Below, one piece after another: positions 37,017 to 48,193 of a DNA stretch of 64,000 nt. Made by a program: the position numbers and the translations under genes. Source of the DNA: Platerodrilus igneus (taxonomy: Eukaryota; Arthropoda; Insecta; Coleoptera; Lycidae); contig JARFIW010001110.1 in the NCBI GenBank assembly GCA_036346225.1, positions 496,001 to 560,000 on the forward strand, in the 5' to 3' direction. Each line of letters begins with the position of its first letter. Position 1 is the first letter of the stretch. Under the pieces are notes generated by a model that was given only the letters and a program-made list of their open reading frames with translations, did no database searches and was not told where the DNA came from.

Positions 37017-38577
37017 CCAGGCGGATCCGTGGCGTAGTTGGTATGCGTGTGACTACTGCGCCCAAGATCCCGGGTTTGAATCCCCATGCGGTCTGCTTGA
37101 AAAATGTCAGGCGAGTATTTTTCACAAAAATACACCATCGTTCGAATGAGAGGTAAAACGGAGCTCCGGTGTGTGAGTGTTGTCACGCACGTTAAAGATC
37201 CCTACCTTGCTTAGAAAAGCAAGGCTTCGGCAAAATTCCAAATTTTCCGGGTAAAAATAAAACTCGCTTCCTGACCAATGTAGTACCTTCGGGTGGAGCA
37301 TTGGAAAATCACATATAAGGTATGTGCGTTCTGAGGCGGCTCCGTAACGTAATTGGTATGCGTGTGACTACTATGCCCAAGGTCCTGGGTTCGAATCCCG
37401 ACACGGTCCGCTTGAAAAATGTTAGGCGAGCATTTCTCACAAAAATACACCATCGTTCGGATGAGATGTAAAATGGAAGTCCCGTGTGTGAGTGTTGTCA
37501 CGCACGTTAAAGATCCCTACCTTGCTTACAAAAGCAAGGGTTCGGCAAAATTCCAAATTTTCCAGGTAAAAAAACTCGCTTCCTGGCCAGTGTAGTACCT
37601 TCAGGTGGAGCATTGGAAAATCACATGTAGGGGTATGTGCGTTCTAAGGGAGCTCAGTGATGTAGTTGGTATGCGTGTGACTACTATGCCTAAAGTCCAG
37701 AGTTCAAATCCCGACACAGTTCGCTTGAAAAATGTTAGGCGAGCATTTTTCACAAAAAAACGACCTTGTTCGGATGAGAGGTAAAATGAAGGTCCCGAGT
37801 GTGAGTGTTGTTACGCGCGTTAAAGATCCCTACCTTGCTTGGAACAGCAAGGTTTCGGCAAGATTCAAAATTTTTAGGTAAGAAACTCGCTTCCTGGCCA
37901 CAGTAGTACCTTCGGGTAGAGCATTGGTAAAAATCAAATGCAGGGTATGTGCGTTTTTCGGGCGAAGCATTGGAAAATCACATGTAAGGTATGTGCGTTC
38001 TGGCGGCTCCGTGGCGTAGTGGTATGTGTGTGACTACTACGCCCAAGTTCCCGGGTAAGAATCCCGACACGGTCCGCTTGAAAAATGTTAGGCGAGTATT
38101 TTTCACAAACATACACCATCGTTTGGATGAGAGGTAAAATGAAGGTCCCGTGTGTGAGTGTTTTCACGCACGTTAAAGATTCCTACCTTACTTGGAACGG
38201 CAAGATTTCGGCAAGATTGAAAATTTTTCAGGTAAAAACAACTTGCTTCCTGGCCAATGTAGTACCTTCAGGTAAAGCATTGGAAAATCACAAGTAGGGG
38301 TATGTGCGTTCTAAGGGAGCTCAGTGGTGTAGTTGGTATGCGTGTGACTACTATGCCTAAGGTCCAGAGATCAAATCCCGACACAGTCCGCTTGAAAAAT
38401 GTTAGGCGAGCATTTTTCACACAAAAAAACGTCCTTGTTCGGATGAGAGGTAAAATGAAGGTCCCGTGTATGAGTGTTGGGACGCACGTTAAAGATCCCT
38501 ACTTTGCTTGCAACAGAAAAGGTTCGGCAATATTCAAAATTTTTAGGTAAAAAACTCGCTTCCTGGCCAATGTAGTA
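37017..38577 (+). repeat. Tandem array of five tRNA-derived SINE units
   Basis: Unit starts are at about 37020, 37338, 37646, 38002 and 38313, a step of about 310-350 bp. Each unit has a tRNA-like head with an A box (tggcgtagttgg) and a B box (gggttcgaatccc), then a conserved body (gatgagaggtaaaatgaagg, gcacgttaaagatccctacc) and a tail ending tatgtgcgttct. Units 1, 2 and 4 start ggcggctccgt; units 3 and 5 start aagggagctcagtg and have a changed B box. The head most resembles tRNA-Arg (gcgtgtgactac). The fifth unit is cut at 38577 by a TIR element and its tail resumes at 39140. Confidence 0.85.
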
Positions 38578-38578
38578 T

Positions 38579-39139
38579 AGGCAAATCACTTTAAGAAGAA
38601 CCCAACGTCATATGCCAGATTGCGCATAAATGTAATAACAGTGGCGTAGTTGAGTTATTACAGTATAAACGGAAGATATGGCGTTAAATAGTAAAAAAAT
38701 AAACAACCAATTAAATTATAATTTAAAATGTGTGCATCAATATCCCTAAAAAATACTGCTATAGCAAGGTTATTTTGTAAAATCCGATAAAGCAAATGAT
38801 TGAATACCATGGCCTACTTAAGTGGTTTCTATCTCATTCTAGTGTTCTGCAAACACATCTGTTGAGTAACTTATTGTTTTATTAATGTTAATTGTTATAT
38901 AAAAGATATTTTATATTAGTTAGATAGCGGTTTAAAACTGTCCGTCTGTGTATCAAGTAAAAATAAATAGTAATGAAATCTAAAACTTTTACAAGGTAGT
39001 TTCCGATTGGTTGATCATAAAACTCTACGCCACTAAAACCTGAATACTGCCATCCCTAATTACATATAATGAACTGTTTCTAACCAATTTTTGCTTTGTG
39101 AGCATGATGACGTTGGGTTCTTCTTAAAGTGATTTGCCT
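38579..39139. mobile_element. 561-bp non-autonomous TIR element (MITE)
   Basis: It has perfect 33-bp terminal inverted repeats (38579-38611 and 39107-39139; left arm begins aggcaaatcactttaag). A subterminal inverted pair (agtggcgtag near 38640; ctacgccact near 39024) lies inside. It interrupts a SINE unit whose uninterrupted version reads gtagtaccttcggg, and TA is present on both sides, consistent with a 2-bp TA duplication. No coding capacity. The superfamily is not certain. Confidence 0.9.
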
Positions 39140-39235
39140 CTACCTTCGGGTAGAGCATTGGTAAAAATCAAATGTAGGGTATGTGCGTTTTTCGGGTGGA
39201 ACATTGGAAAGTCACATGTAGGGAATGTGCGTTCT
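39140..39235 (+). repeat. Tail of SINE unit 5, with internal duplication
   Basis: Resumes the SINE tail (accttcgggtagagcattgg) after the TIR element and repeats the atgtgcgttttt/attgg segment twice, the same partial duplication seen before unit 4 (37900-37990). Confidence 0.8.
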
Positions 39236-41420
39236 ATGCCATTCTTCTTTTCTTATAACCATACAATCATTCTACGGTTTCCTCTTTTAAAGAAATTTGG
39301 TAGAAATATGTTGTTTACGTTTGTATTCATTAAGTGATAAATTTTGCATAGTCAGGTACTAATTATAAAGTATAGTTTAGGTGTATAGAATGTAGTAAGG
39401 CGATTATTTTAAAGTCACACTAAGATAAACAAATTTATGTGTAAGCAATTTGGTATATTTTAATTGCTTTGATTTAATGTTATTAATATGCTAATGACGG
39501 GCGTTTTTATTGTTTGGGTATTAATTATAAAATAAAATTAGTATTGACAGTCCAAAAAATATTTGGTATAAAAATTTAGAGTTGCATTCTTATTTAGATG
39601 TGACGTTATTACATAACTCTTTGCCGCTGTTGTAAAATGCATTTTGTTTGGTAGATGGTTTTTGTTTGTTTATTGCTGTTGTCTCCTATTACATTATTTT
39701 TTGGTATTTAATTATCTAGAATTAATTTTAAGCAGTGGTTGTGAACATTATATGTGTGTATATGTATATATACTGTTTTTGCATGAATATTTTGAATATA
39801 AGGAACGGAATATAAAGTATTTAAGAGATTGTATTAAACAAGTGACTGAGAATAATTCATAGAATATTTCTTTAATTTTTGTTTTATGTGAATACTAGCA
39901 TCGAGGTAAAAAATTAGTTTGTGGTAACTAAGGAGTACATTAATTATTTTTACGAAGTTTCTGTACTGTATAAATTCTGCGAGGGTATACTGGATAAATA
40001 TTGTTTTCTCCGCGAGTTGGTTTTTCTTTTTGTAACATGTTATTATTAAAGCTTTTGTAAAAAACCTTTTCACTTGAGCTCTTTGTTTTCTTTTTTTTAT
40101 ATGTTACCAACACCACTCTACGACTTTCTGCTTGGAACAGCATTCGTTGGATTCCTTATTTGTTGCGTTACTCGTTGCGGACCATTTTCGTTGTGTACGT
40201 AATTCTTTTTCTTGTCCGCACGGAATAGCGTAGCAGGGTTTTGGATTTTCGACATTTAAAACAATACGTTTTTGTTTAGGGAAACATTTATTACCTGGAG
40301 GTCAAAATTTTATTATATTCTTTTGTAATAATAGTCAGAAGTTATTTCAAGTCATTTCTTATTAATCTAAATGAAGTTAACCGTATGCCGTCAGAAACTG
40401 CATTCTTATAACAATCGTTTAATAAATCTTGAGTGGGGATGGCAAACCATTGAAGTACGCGGTCTATTCCTATTAGAGGTTTTAATTCAAACGTAATAGA
40501 TCTTAAAACGTTTCACAACGTTTCGCAGAAAAGCCATAGTTAATGAAATAACCGAACAACTAATTTACCTTTGTTTGTTACACCTTTTGGCTCCATCCCT
40601 GATTTATGGAATGTAAATCGCCTTTGTTTGCGTTTACCATGCTTAGGGAATGCGATGATGGTTAAGGCGGTTCGCGATGAAAAGCATGGAATGATGGAGA
40701 TACAACAGCTCGTGTGAACTTTACTATTGGCGATCAAAGGAATCGAACGTGTGTGCGCATTAGTTCAGTGAAGTGATTCCTTTCGCGTCCTAAGAAAACC
40801 TATCATGTGTTCCGTTACCGTGTCGGCATTTTCGCTTAGCCCATAGAAGGAGACCATTCGGCGACGACCCGAACCTTAAAACCAGGAAGCGGTTTTCGCT
40901 TCCAGTAAAAACCATGTAACCTCCTGATTTGTTTGTTAACTTTACCCGGGACGGCAACACATTTAACCAAATTTGGCGAACGTACAAACTACATCAGGGT
41001 TATGCACAACTGGCAACACAAGTAAGGAGTAAATATAACTTAATATGCATTATTGCAACTTATTTTTGGTTTAATCTTTAGCACTGCATTTTTTCCACAA
41101 GCCTTTCAATTCGCGCAGTACTTGATACGTTGCACGATGTTTCCTTCTTTATCACTTAATTGAAGAAAACCTTGGTTTATAAACGTAGGTAGGTTATCCA
41201 AAAAGCGCTGTCAAATATAGAACTACCATTCGCAGGTACTGAAACTGTTTTTGGTTCATCAGTTTTTAATTCTGTGGTTTCGAATATTTTAGCCTTCAAA
41301 AATAAGTCGCATCCCAGGTTAATAATTTCATCATTGACCACAAGGGAGTCAGCATGAATTAAATAACCAACTTTAAAAGATGAACCGTTAACACTAGTCT
41401 CCTTAATGAGAAACACTTTT
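39236..41420. other. Non-coding stretch, one unexplained antisense frame
   Basis: No known family. On the minus strand 41177-41416 gives 79 codons reading VGYLIHADSLVVNDEIINLG, which has protein-like composition but matches nothing I recognise and lacks context. Confidence 0.35.
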
Positions 41421-41590
41421 AAGCTTACTACTACTACTCGCGGCTCGACTCTCGTAGAGTCAAGACGTATTTCAAATAGCTCCGATAGAAATTTGTGTTT
41501 AGTGACATTATATTAATAATTAATGTGGGATTCTGTCGGTTCCCTCATTCTATATCGAATAATTTCCTAAAATAGGACGAAAAACAAGAG

Positions 41591-42514
41591 ATGGGTTGTA
41601 AGAAATGTGCGGACAAGCTACCAACAGACGGAGACGTAATAACTTGTTATGTATGTAATGGGTCCTTTCATATAAATTGTTCTGGGATGTCGGAGACAAG
41701 ATTCAAACGTATGTTTTCGACCAAAAGAAAAGAATGGAAGTGCTACTACTGTAGAAACGATGAGCAGTCACAATCATCTCAGCCTAGTGTAGTAATAGGA
41801 GACGATACTAGTGTCATCTTAAAATTCATAAACACTAAGCTGGATGCAAACAAAAAGGCTATAAACGAACTGGCTAACGATATTAAGGGATTGGTTGACC
41901 TCTACGATGGTCTCAAGTAAGATATGAGTTCGGTAAGAAAAACAAACAAAGAAATTCAAAAAACCTTGGCGTCTTTGGTAGAGGATAACCAGAAGAAAGA
42001 TGTAACGATAAGAAATTTGGAAATAAGACTGAAAGATTTGGAACAAAGAAGTAGAAATGTTAATTTTGAAGTGCACGGACTAGAACAGGTAGCAGGTGAT
42101 AGTGGAGAAAACCTAAAAGAAGCAGTGCTAAAATGGGCTGAGTTCGCCGCAATTGATGTCTCACCTGAAGACATTCAAGTGGCACATCGGTTACCAAAAC
42201 GACGTCCGGATGCTATCCCTGCTGTGATTGTAAGATGTTCATCTAAGGTAATAAGAGATAAATTCATTAACAAAAGGAAAACGCCTGTAACGAACAACGA
42301 TATCTTTAAAAATAAAAAGGAGCGGAAACTATATATTAACGAGAATCTTACACCGTACAATAAAAATTTACTTTGGCAATCAAAATTACGCGCAAGAGAA
42401 AAGGAGTATAAATATGTCTGGGTAAGGTACAGCAAAATTCTTATTAAAAAATCTAATGATGCGACCAATGTGATCCGAATTAAACACCTTAACGACTTAA
42501 ATAAAATTAATTGA
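41591..42514 (+). pseudogene. LINE ORF1 (PHD finger, coiled coil, nucleic-acid-binding domain)
   Basis: Residues 1-60 form a PHD-type zinc finger (CKKCADKL, CYVCNGSFHINCSG, WKCYYCRND). A coiled coil follows (TLASLVEDNQKKDVTIRNLE), then an RRM/FP-like nucleic-acid-binding region (NVNFEVHGLEQVAGDSGENL, VAHRLPKRRPDAIPAVIVRC). One in-frame TAA (41918-41920) breaks the frame between finger and coiled coil. ORF1 proteins of this group package LINE RNA. A PHD finger is typical of some CR1-like ORF1 proteins. Confidence 0.8.
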
Positions 42515-42638
42515 TTAGATGTATAATAAGACCGTTTAAATGTTGTGTTTATTAAATTAGTTTGAATAATGTAAATGAAAATTGTAAGTGTTATAACTTA
42601 AATCGTTATTATTAATAATTAAATTTTATAAACTGCAC

Positions 42639-43628
42639 ATGCTAGGAGACTATAACGAAAATATTTATGTTTCTTATCATAATATATCGTTTGCACAGGT
42701 GGATATTATCGCATTATTAGAAGTATCAATTCAACAATGTGATATTCAACATTACTCAATTCAAGGTTTTAAGGTTTATTCAAAGCTTCGTGTTAACACA
42801 AAAGGTGGTGGGATCCTTTTGTATATTAGAAATAAAATTGAATTTACTCAGAGCATATTTAACTCCATATCATATGAAAATTTGGAAGGTACAATTAAAT
42901 TAAAGTGTGATAATATATTAAAGATAATTGTGATTTACAGACCACCTGCTAATAATGTAAATGATTTTCTACAAGAATTAAGGCAACAAATAATTGCCGA
43001 TGGCAATAAAAAGAACATTATACTTGTGGGAGATATCAATATAAACTTAGCAATTAATAATAAACTTGTAAATGAGTATGAAACACTATTAGGTTCTTTC
43101 GGGTTTTACAAATGCATTATTGGGCCTACACGACAAGAAATCTATAAAGAACATTTAACAACTTCAAGTATAGACCATTTATTTATTCGAGGACACTATA
43201 AAAAAATTATCGAGTGTGATTACCACAAAAATTTCAGACCACTATATGCTAACATGTACATTGATCTTTGAAAGCACTTGGGAAACAAATGCAAATTACT
43301 TTAAACGTGATGAAAAATATATCAAAAAAGCTTTATCAAATCTAGATTTTAATCGTTTTAAAAATATTACCGACCCCGAGAAGCTTTATGACAATATTGT
43401 TTCTAAATTTCAATGTATATACAACAACAGTTTAGTCCAAGAAGAGATTACTAAAATCAATAATTACAACTGCAGCAATAATTTCAAAAAAGAGTGGATG
43501 AATAGTTCACTGTAAAATACATTGAACACAGGGAAAATGAGTACAATCAAAAATAGCAGAACATCGGAGTGAATACAATAAATACCGAAACTGGCTTAAT
43601 TCTAAAATACGAAAAACAAAGATATTTT
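42639..43628 (+). pseudogene. LINE ORF2, endonuclease part
   Basis: APE-type endonuclease: FAQVDIIALLEVSIQ, GGGILLYIRNKI, IIVIYRPPANNVNDFLQEL, IILVGDININL and TSSIDHLFI are all in family order (catalytic E, Y/D-N and D positions partly visible). A frameshift near 43230 moves the SDHY-like end (SDHYMLTCTLIF) into the next frame (43216-43515), after which stops and a shift follow. Codons then continue to WLNSKIRKTKIFW before the insert. Confidence 0.8.
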
Positions 43629-43631
43629 GGT

Positions 43632-44040
43632 AACGCCGGCAACAAATTGTTTTTATTTTAAAAATTACAGTTTATTAATTCGATAAATTATTGCCAGAAT
43701 AGCATTCAATTTAGGTTATTTTAATTTATAGATAAATTGAAACATATGCCAATTCTGACAATAACTAAATTAAAACAGATAGTAACAAACATCGGTGTGA
43801 TTCGGTTCGCTAGTAAATTGTAGCATCGGTGTGTACGTCAAAATAACTCCTTGCACCCGTCTTAGAGTGGGTTCGAAAACGTTGAACTTCTAAATTGGTG
43901 ATCCTTGCCTTCCTTCAATGACCATCCTAAATCTCACCCTTTAAACACCTATTTAAAGTGAGCCGCAGATCTTGGGTAAGTTCATTGCTTTATTTTTGTT
44001 TGTTCATGTTAACCGAGCGCTAATAAATTTATTATAAAAA
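43632..44040. other. About 400-bp insert in LINE ORF2
   Basis: It lies between two stretches of ORF2 coding sequence and has no coding content. A tatttaaag promoter-like word (about 43952) and a cluster of aataaa-like words at the right edge suggest a solo LTR, but no target duplication is evident. Confidence 0.4.
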
Positions 44041-44046
44041 TAAATT

Positions 44047-44197
44047 CTCATTGACAAAAAACACAAAACAAATTTGGGAAGCAGTGCACGATATATTAAA
44101 AAAAAGCAATGTAGATATTTTAATTAAAAAGGCGACGCCCTTCGAAAGTGATTTGTCAATTGCAAATAAGTTTGCCATGTTCTTCTACCATAATGTC
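44047..44197 (+). pseudogene. LINE ORF2, linker between endonuclease and RT
   Basis: Reads TKNTKQIWEAVHDILKKSN, then ESDLSIANKFAMFFYHNVN, the usual connector before the RT domain. It is cut by the Penelope-like insertion and continues at 46406 (SIIHTCGESFLES). The 12-bp target duplication taccataatgtc is inside this coding sequence. Confidence 0.75.
44186..44197. repeat. Target-site duplication of Penelope-like dimer (left)
   Basis: Taccataatgtc here and at 46394-46405, exactly bordering the inserted inverted dimer. Confidence 0.85.
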
Positions 44198-44290
44198 AAT
44201 ACTCCCTGTATGTTTGTTGTGGTTTGTTTAGTATTCTTCTTAATCTTCTTTGGGGATTAAACCACTCATAGTTTTTAAAATTATCTTTAT

Positions 44291-44326
44291 TAACGTTTCG
44301 ATCCATAACCTAGGATCGTTTTCAAA
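44291..44326 (-). ncRNA. Degenerate hammerhead-ribozyme-like motif (left copy)
   Basis: Mirror of 46303-46332 in the other arm: stem-forming cgatcc/ggatcg around an 8-nt loop, followed by gaaac on the minus strand. The conserved ctgatga core is not intact, so catalysis is doubtful. Confidence 0.35.
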
Positions 44327-46302
44327 ATAATAAAAACTTCAAGTTTGACATTTATGACATAAATTGAAGGTGACTTTGATTTATTGATGTTTGAAATATT
44401 TGGTTTGAGTACACTAAGCAAAAATTTTTAAATTTTAAATGAATAATTGCCTTCAATTTGTGTTACGGCCTGGGACCGACTTTTTTAGGTAGCCAATACG
44501 CTTAACGTGAAATCAGCTGATTAATTTTTATTGTAAAATTCAATAACTTGGGAATTGGAAAACATTTTTAACATGTTTCTATTTATACAATTTAGAGGAT
44601 GATTATTAGAGAAGTGTGCAATTGCATTATTAAAAGGCTTAAGTAGTCGTTTTTTTATATTTATTTTGAAGGGGAAATCATTATGATTTAGGCTACCTCT
44701 TTGGTAGATTTTAACATTGTTCTTAGGTAACCTTATGGCGGGTTTACACTTGTCAGATACCAATGCAGTTTTACAGGGGTTGTTAATATGCTTCATCATC
44801 ATCATCATTGGATCTTCATCTCAAAACTGGTTGGACACGTACCTGCACTTATTTATATTCTGAGTTAGCTTCCCTTCTATTGTTTTCTAATTTTATGTTT
44901 TATTTCACCGAGATTCAGTGAAGGGGGTTAAGCAACCTGTGGCTACCAAGATCCCCCAACACTTAGATATTTTCCGAAATAATGGTTTTCTAGTTAATAT
45001 GCTTATTGTTATATAATTAGTTATTGTATGTATAAATAGAAATCATGTATGTAGGCGGTATTTCATGTTAATATCGCAAGGAAAACCCAGGAAAAACTTG
45101 CAATGCTACCTAGATATTGGGGGCATCTGATTTTCATTTGTTATTTCTTTTGTTATTTCTTTTAGTAATGGAATCCATTGTTTACTGAAAGTTACGGATT
45201 CGTTTGCAACGCAGTTATTTTTATGTAAGGTTATATAAACAGCTTCTTTGATTTTGCGTTTTTGGTGGTTTTCATATATAAAAAATAGAAAATTTGAAAA
45301 ATCCATGATTTGCCTACATGCATGGGACTCCAGTCATAAAATAAAATGGGAGGACGCAAAATTATCGACAAAGAAGAAAACCACCAAAAACGCAAAATCA
45401 AAGAAGCTGCTTATAAACCTTAAATAACTGCGTTGCAAACGAATCCGTAACTTTCAGTAAACAATGGATTCCATTACTAAAAGAAATAACAAAAGAAATA
45501 ACAATGAAAATCAGATGCCCCAATATCTAGGTAGCATTGCAAGTTTTTCCTGGGTTTTCCTTGCGATATTAACATGAAATACCGCCACATACATGATTTC
45601 TATTTATACATCAATAATAATTATATAACAATAAGCATATTAACTAGAAAACCATTATTTCGGAAAATATCTAAGTGTTGGGGACTGGTACCACAGGTTG
45701 CTTAACCCCTTCACTGAATCTCGGTGAAATAAAACATAAAATTAGAAAACAATAGAAGGAAGCTAACTCAGAATATAAATAAGTGCAGGTACGTGTCCAA
45801 CCAGTTTTGAGATGAAGATCCAATGATGATGATGATGAAGCATATTAACAACCCCTGTAAAACAGCATTGGTATCTGACAAGTGTAAACCCGCCATAAGG
45901 TTACCTAAGAACAATGTTAAAATCTACCAAAGAGGTAGCCTAAATCATAATGATTTCCCCTTCAAAATAAATATAAAAACACGACTACTTAAGCCTTTTA
46001 ATAATGCAATTGCACACTTTAATAATCATACTCTAAATTGTATAAATAGAAACATGTTAAAAATGTTTTCCAATTCCCAAGTTATTGAATTTTACAATAA
46101 AATTAATCAGCTGATTTCACGTTAAGCGTATTGGCTACTTAAAAAAGTCGGTCCCAGGCCTTAACACAAATTGAAGGCAATTATTCATTTAAAATTTAAA
46201 AATTTTTGCTTAGTGTACTCAAACCAAATATTTCAAACATCAATAAATCAAAGTCGCCTTCAATTTATGTCATAAATGTCAAACTTGAAGTTTTTATTAT
46301 TT

Positions 46303-46332
46303 TGAAAACGATCCTAGGTTATGGATCGAAAC
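46303..46332 (+). ncRNA. Degenerate hammerhead-ribozyme-like motif (right copy)
   Basis: Cgatcc (46309-46314), loop taggttat, ggatcg (46323-46328) form stem II, and gaaac (46328-46332) matches the second core strand. Penelope-like elements are known to carry minimal hammerheads near their termini. Here the first core strand reads ttgaaaa where ctgatga is expected, so it is probably inactive. Confidence 0.4.
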
Positions 46333-46393
46333 GTTAATAAAGATAATTTTAAAAACTATGAGTGGTTTAATCCCCAAAGAAGATTAAGAAGAA

Positions 46394-46405
46394 TACCATA
46401 ATGTC
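46394..46405. repeat. Target-site duplication of Penelope-like dimer (right)
   Basis: Second copy of taccataatgtc, after which the LINE ORF2 reading resumes. Confidence 0.85.
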
Positions 46406-48012
46406 CATTCAATTATTCATACGTGTGGAGAAAGTTTCTTGGAGAGTAGTTCTTTAATTATTCCAGTAAATTGTAGTGTTCGTTTAAAATATGTTAATGA
46501 AGAATTTGTTCGTGAAATACTTACAAAAATGAATATAAAAAAATCGCTAGGCTTTGATCTAATCAGACTAAGCGGTATTCTATTTTTAAAGGATGACATG
46601 TATATTGAAATTACTCGACTACTTAACTTAATACTAAAAACTTTAGTTATATACCTTTTAAGATGAAAATTGCAATGATCAGGCCAATCTACAAGAATGG
46701 AAGTATTTCGGATATTAATAATTACAGCCCAATCTCGATACTTCCTATTATCGAGAAAATTTTGGTAAAACACCTTGCCGATCTAGTACAAAACTTTGTA
46801 CACATTAATAGTATTATTTCCATTGAACAATTTGGGTTCGTTGAGGGCAAAGGCACCAATAAGTGTTTATCGAACTTTGCAAACTATATATACAGCAAAT
46901 TGCAAAAGAACATGAATGTTCTATGTTTATTTATAGATTTCTCAAAAGCTTTCGATACTGTAGATCATCGGCTACTTTTGAATAAACTAGAGAGATATGG
47001 ATTTAGAGGACCATTCCTGCAATTATTAAGAAATTACCTACAATGCAGGAAATTTGTTGTAAAAATAATTAATGTATGTAGTAACGAACAATTGTTTAAT
47101 GTTGGTGTTCCCCAAGGTTCAGTATTGGGACCACTTCTTTTTATAATGTACATCAATGACTTGCCGAAGGTCATTAATACATCAAAAGTATTAATATTTG
47201 CAGACGACGTTGTTTTAAAATCAGCGCATAAACACATAAATATTGCAAACCAGTTTCTACAAACTGACACAGATAGTTTAGTAAAATGGTCACACGACAA
47301 CAGGCTAGTAATTAATAAAACAAAAACTAAGCTTATGCACATAACTACACCGTATGTTACTAAGGAGAAATCCAGTATTGTAATACACTCTTGCAAATGC
47401 CTACAACTGCAAAAAAAGAAAACCTACAGATGTTTCAGTGACTGCCAAGAGGTTTCCCATAGTGATGCGTACCAGTATTTAGGCATAACAGTTGATGAAT
47501 ATTTCCGGTTGGACCACCATATAAAAAAGGTATGTAACAAGTTGAAACTAGTATTAGTTAAGATGTATTACATTAGATATCTGATACCTTCTAAAATAAA
47601 AAAGATAATATATAGTGCGTTAGCTGAATCTGTAATTCGTTATGGCATTGAAGCATGGGGGTATGCATCTGACACATATTTACGTAGAATCAATGCAGTC
47701 CAAAAAAAAATATTAAAATTGGTATGTCAGAAGAACAAAAGCGTTTCTTTACAAGGCTTGCTGCAAAGTACTAACTTATTAAATGCAAAAGGTATCCTTT
47801 ATTACAAAATCATAATGGATAATTATTTTGAAGAACAATATTTAAATTTAAAGATTAATGACTATAATTTAAGAAATGATATGTTTATTGTGCCTTTTGT
47901 GTTTAATAGAAATGGAGAAAACACTTTGGAATATATTGTTCCAAAAGTGTTTAATGATTTAAACCCGGCATGTAAAAAGTTTGTCAATATGAAGAAACTA
48001 AAGAAGATCTAA
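46406..48012 (+). pseudogene. LINE ORF2, reverse transcriptase
   Basis: After SIIHTCGESF the frame reads VREILTKMNIKKSLGFDLI, shifts near 46655, then stays open for 449 codons (46663-48012). RT motifs in order: KIAMIRPIYKNGS, NNYSPISILPIIEKILVKHL, GFVEGKGTNKCL, FIDFSKAFDTVDHRLLL, GVPQGSVLGPLLFIMYINDL and FADDVVL (active-site ADD), then YLGITVDEYF and the thumb. The C-terminal region has a single long tail typical of CR1/Jockey elements. The RT itself seems intact; the gene is broken upstream. Confidence 0.9.
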
Positions 48013-48064
48013 AAATCTTTTAATTTCATATTCAGTTTGACTAACTATTACATTTGCTTAAAAA

Positions 48065-48133
48065 TATGTGTGTAAATGTATATGTGTATATATGTAATGC
48101 ATATCTATGTGTGTAGGTATATGTATGTATGTG

Positions 48134-48189
<56 letters not shown>
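48065..48189. repeat. TG/TA-rich microsatellite at the LINE 3' end
   Basis: Irregular tatgtg repeats grading into a pure (TA)n run at 48142-48180. The same irregular repeat resumes at 50735 after the mariner, so the transposon inserted into it. Confidence 0.9.

Positions 48190-48191
<2 letters not shown>

Positions 48192-48193
<2 letters not shown>

Larger units (their letters stand above)
44198..46393. mobile_element. Penelope-like retroelement, head-to-head inverted dimer
   Basis: Two 5'-truncated copies of the same 3' segment face away from each other: arms about 44231-45273 (minus strand) and 45376-46393 (plus), spacer about 102 bp. The right copy starts near 45320 with the end of a GIY-YIG endonuclease domain (SHKIKWEDAKIIDKEENHQK, then KRKIKEA); the left copy keeps KEAVYITLHKNNCVANESVT. 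Both have the same 3' UTR and terminus (gtggtttaatccccaaag). A 12-bp target duplication flanks the whole, so the dimer inserted as one event. Internal inverted or partial-tandem copies are typical of Penelope-like elements. Confidence 0.8.
41420..48060 (+). mobile_element. CR1/Jockey-type LINE, interrupted
   Basis: The order is 5' UTR (about 41420-41590), ORF1 with a PHD finger, ORF2 with APE endonuclease and reverse transcriptase, then a short 3' UTR ending in a TA/TG-rich microsatellite. ORF2 is split by an insert at about 43632-44040 and by a Penelope-like inverted dimer at 44198-46393. A DD41D mariner sits in the 3' microsatellite. Without the inserts the LINE would be about 4.1 kb. Confidence 0.85.

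Noticed and set aside
37017..38400. tRNA genes in the 37-38.4 kb region
   Set aside because: A and B boxes are present, but no complete cloverleaf with paired acceptor stem forms, and each is the head of a repeated SINE unit.
37017..38577. CRISPR-like direct repeats
   Set aside because: Repeat units are about 310-350 bp SINEs without short repeat/unique spacer structure; the genome is eukaryotic.
44521..46125. Two frames starting MMMMMKHINNPC
   Set aside because: Identical because of the inverted Penelope-like arms; the Met run is an atg microsatellite and the frames are 3' UTR or the end of a decayed ORF.
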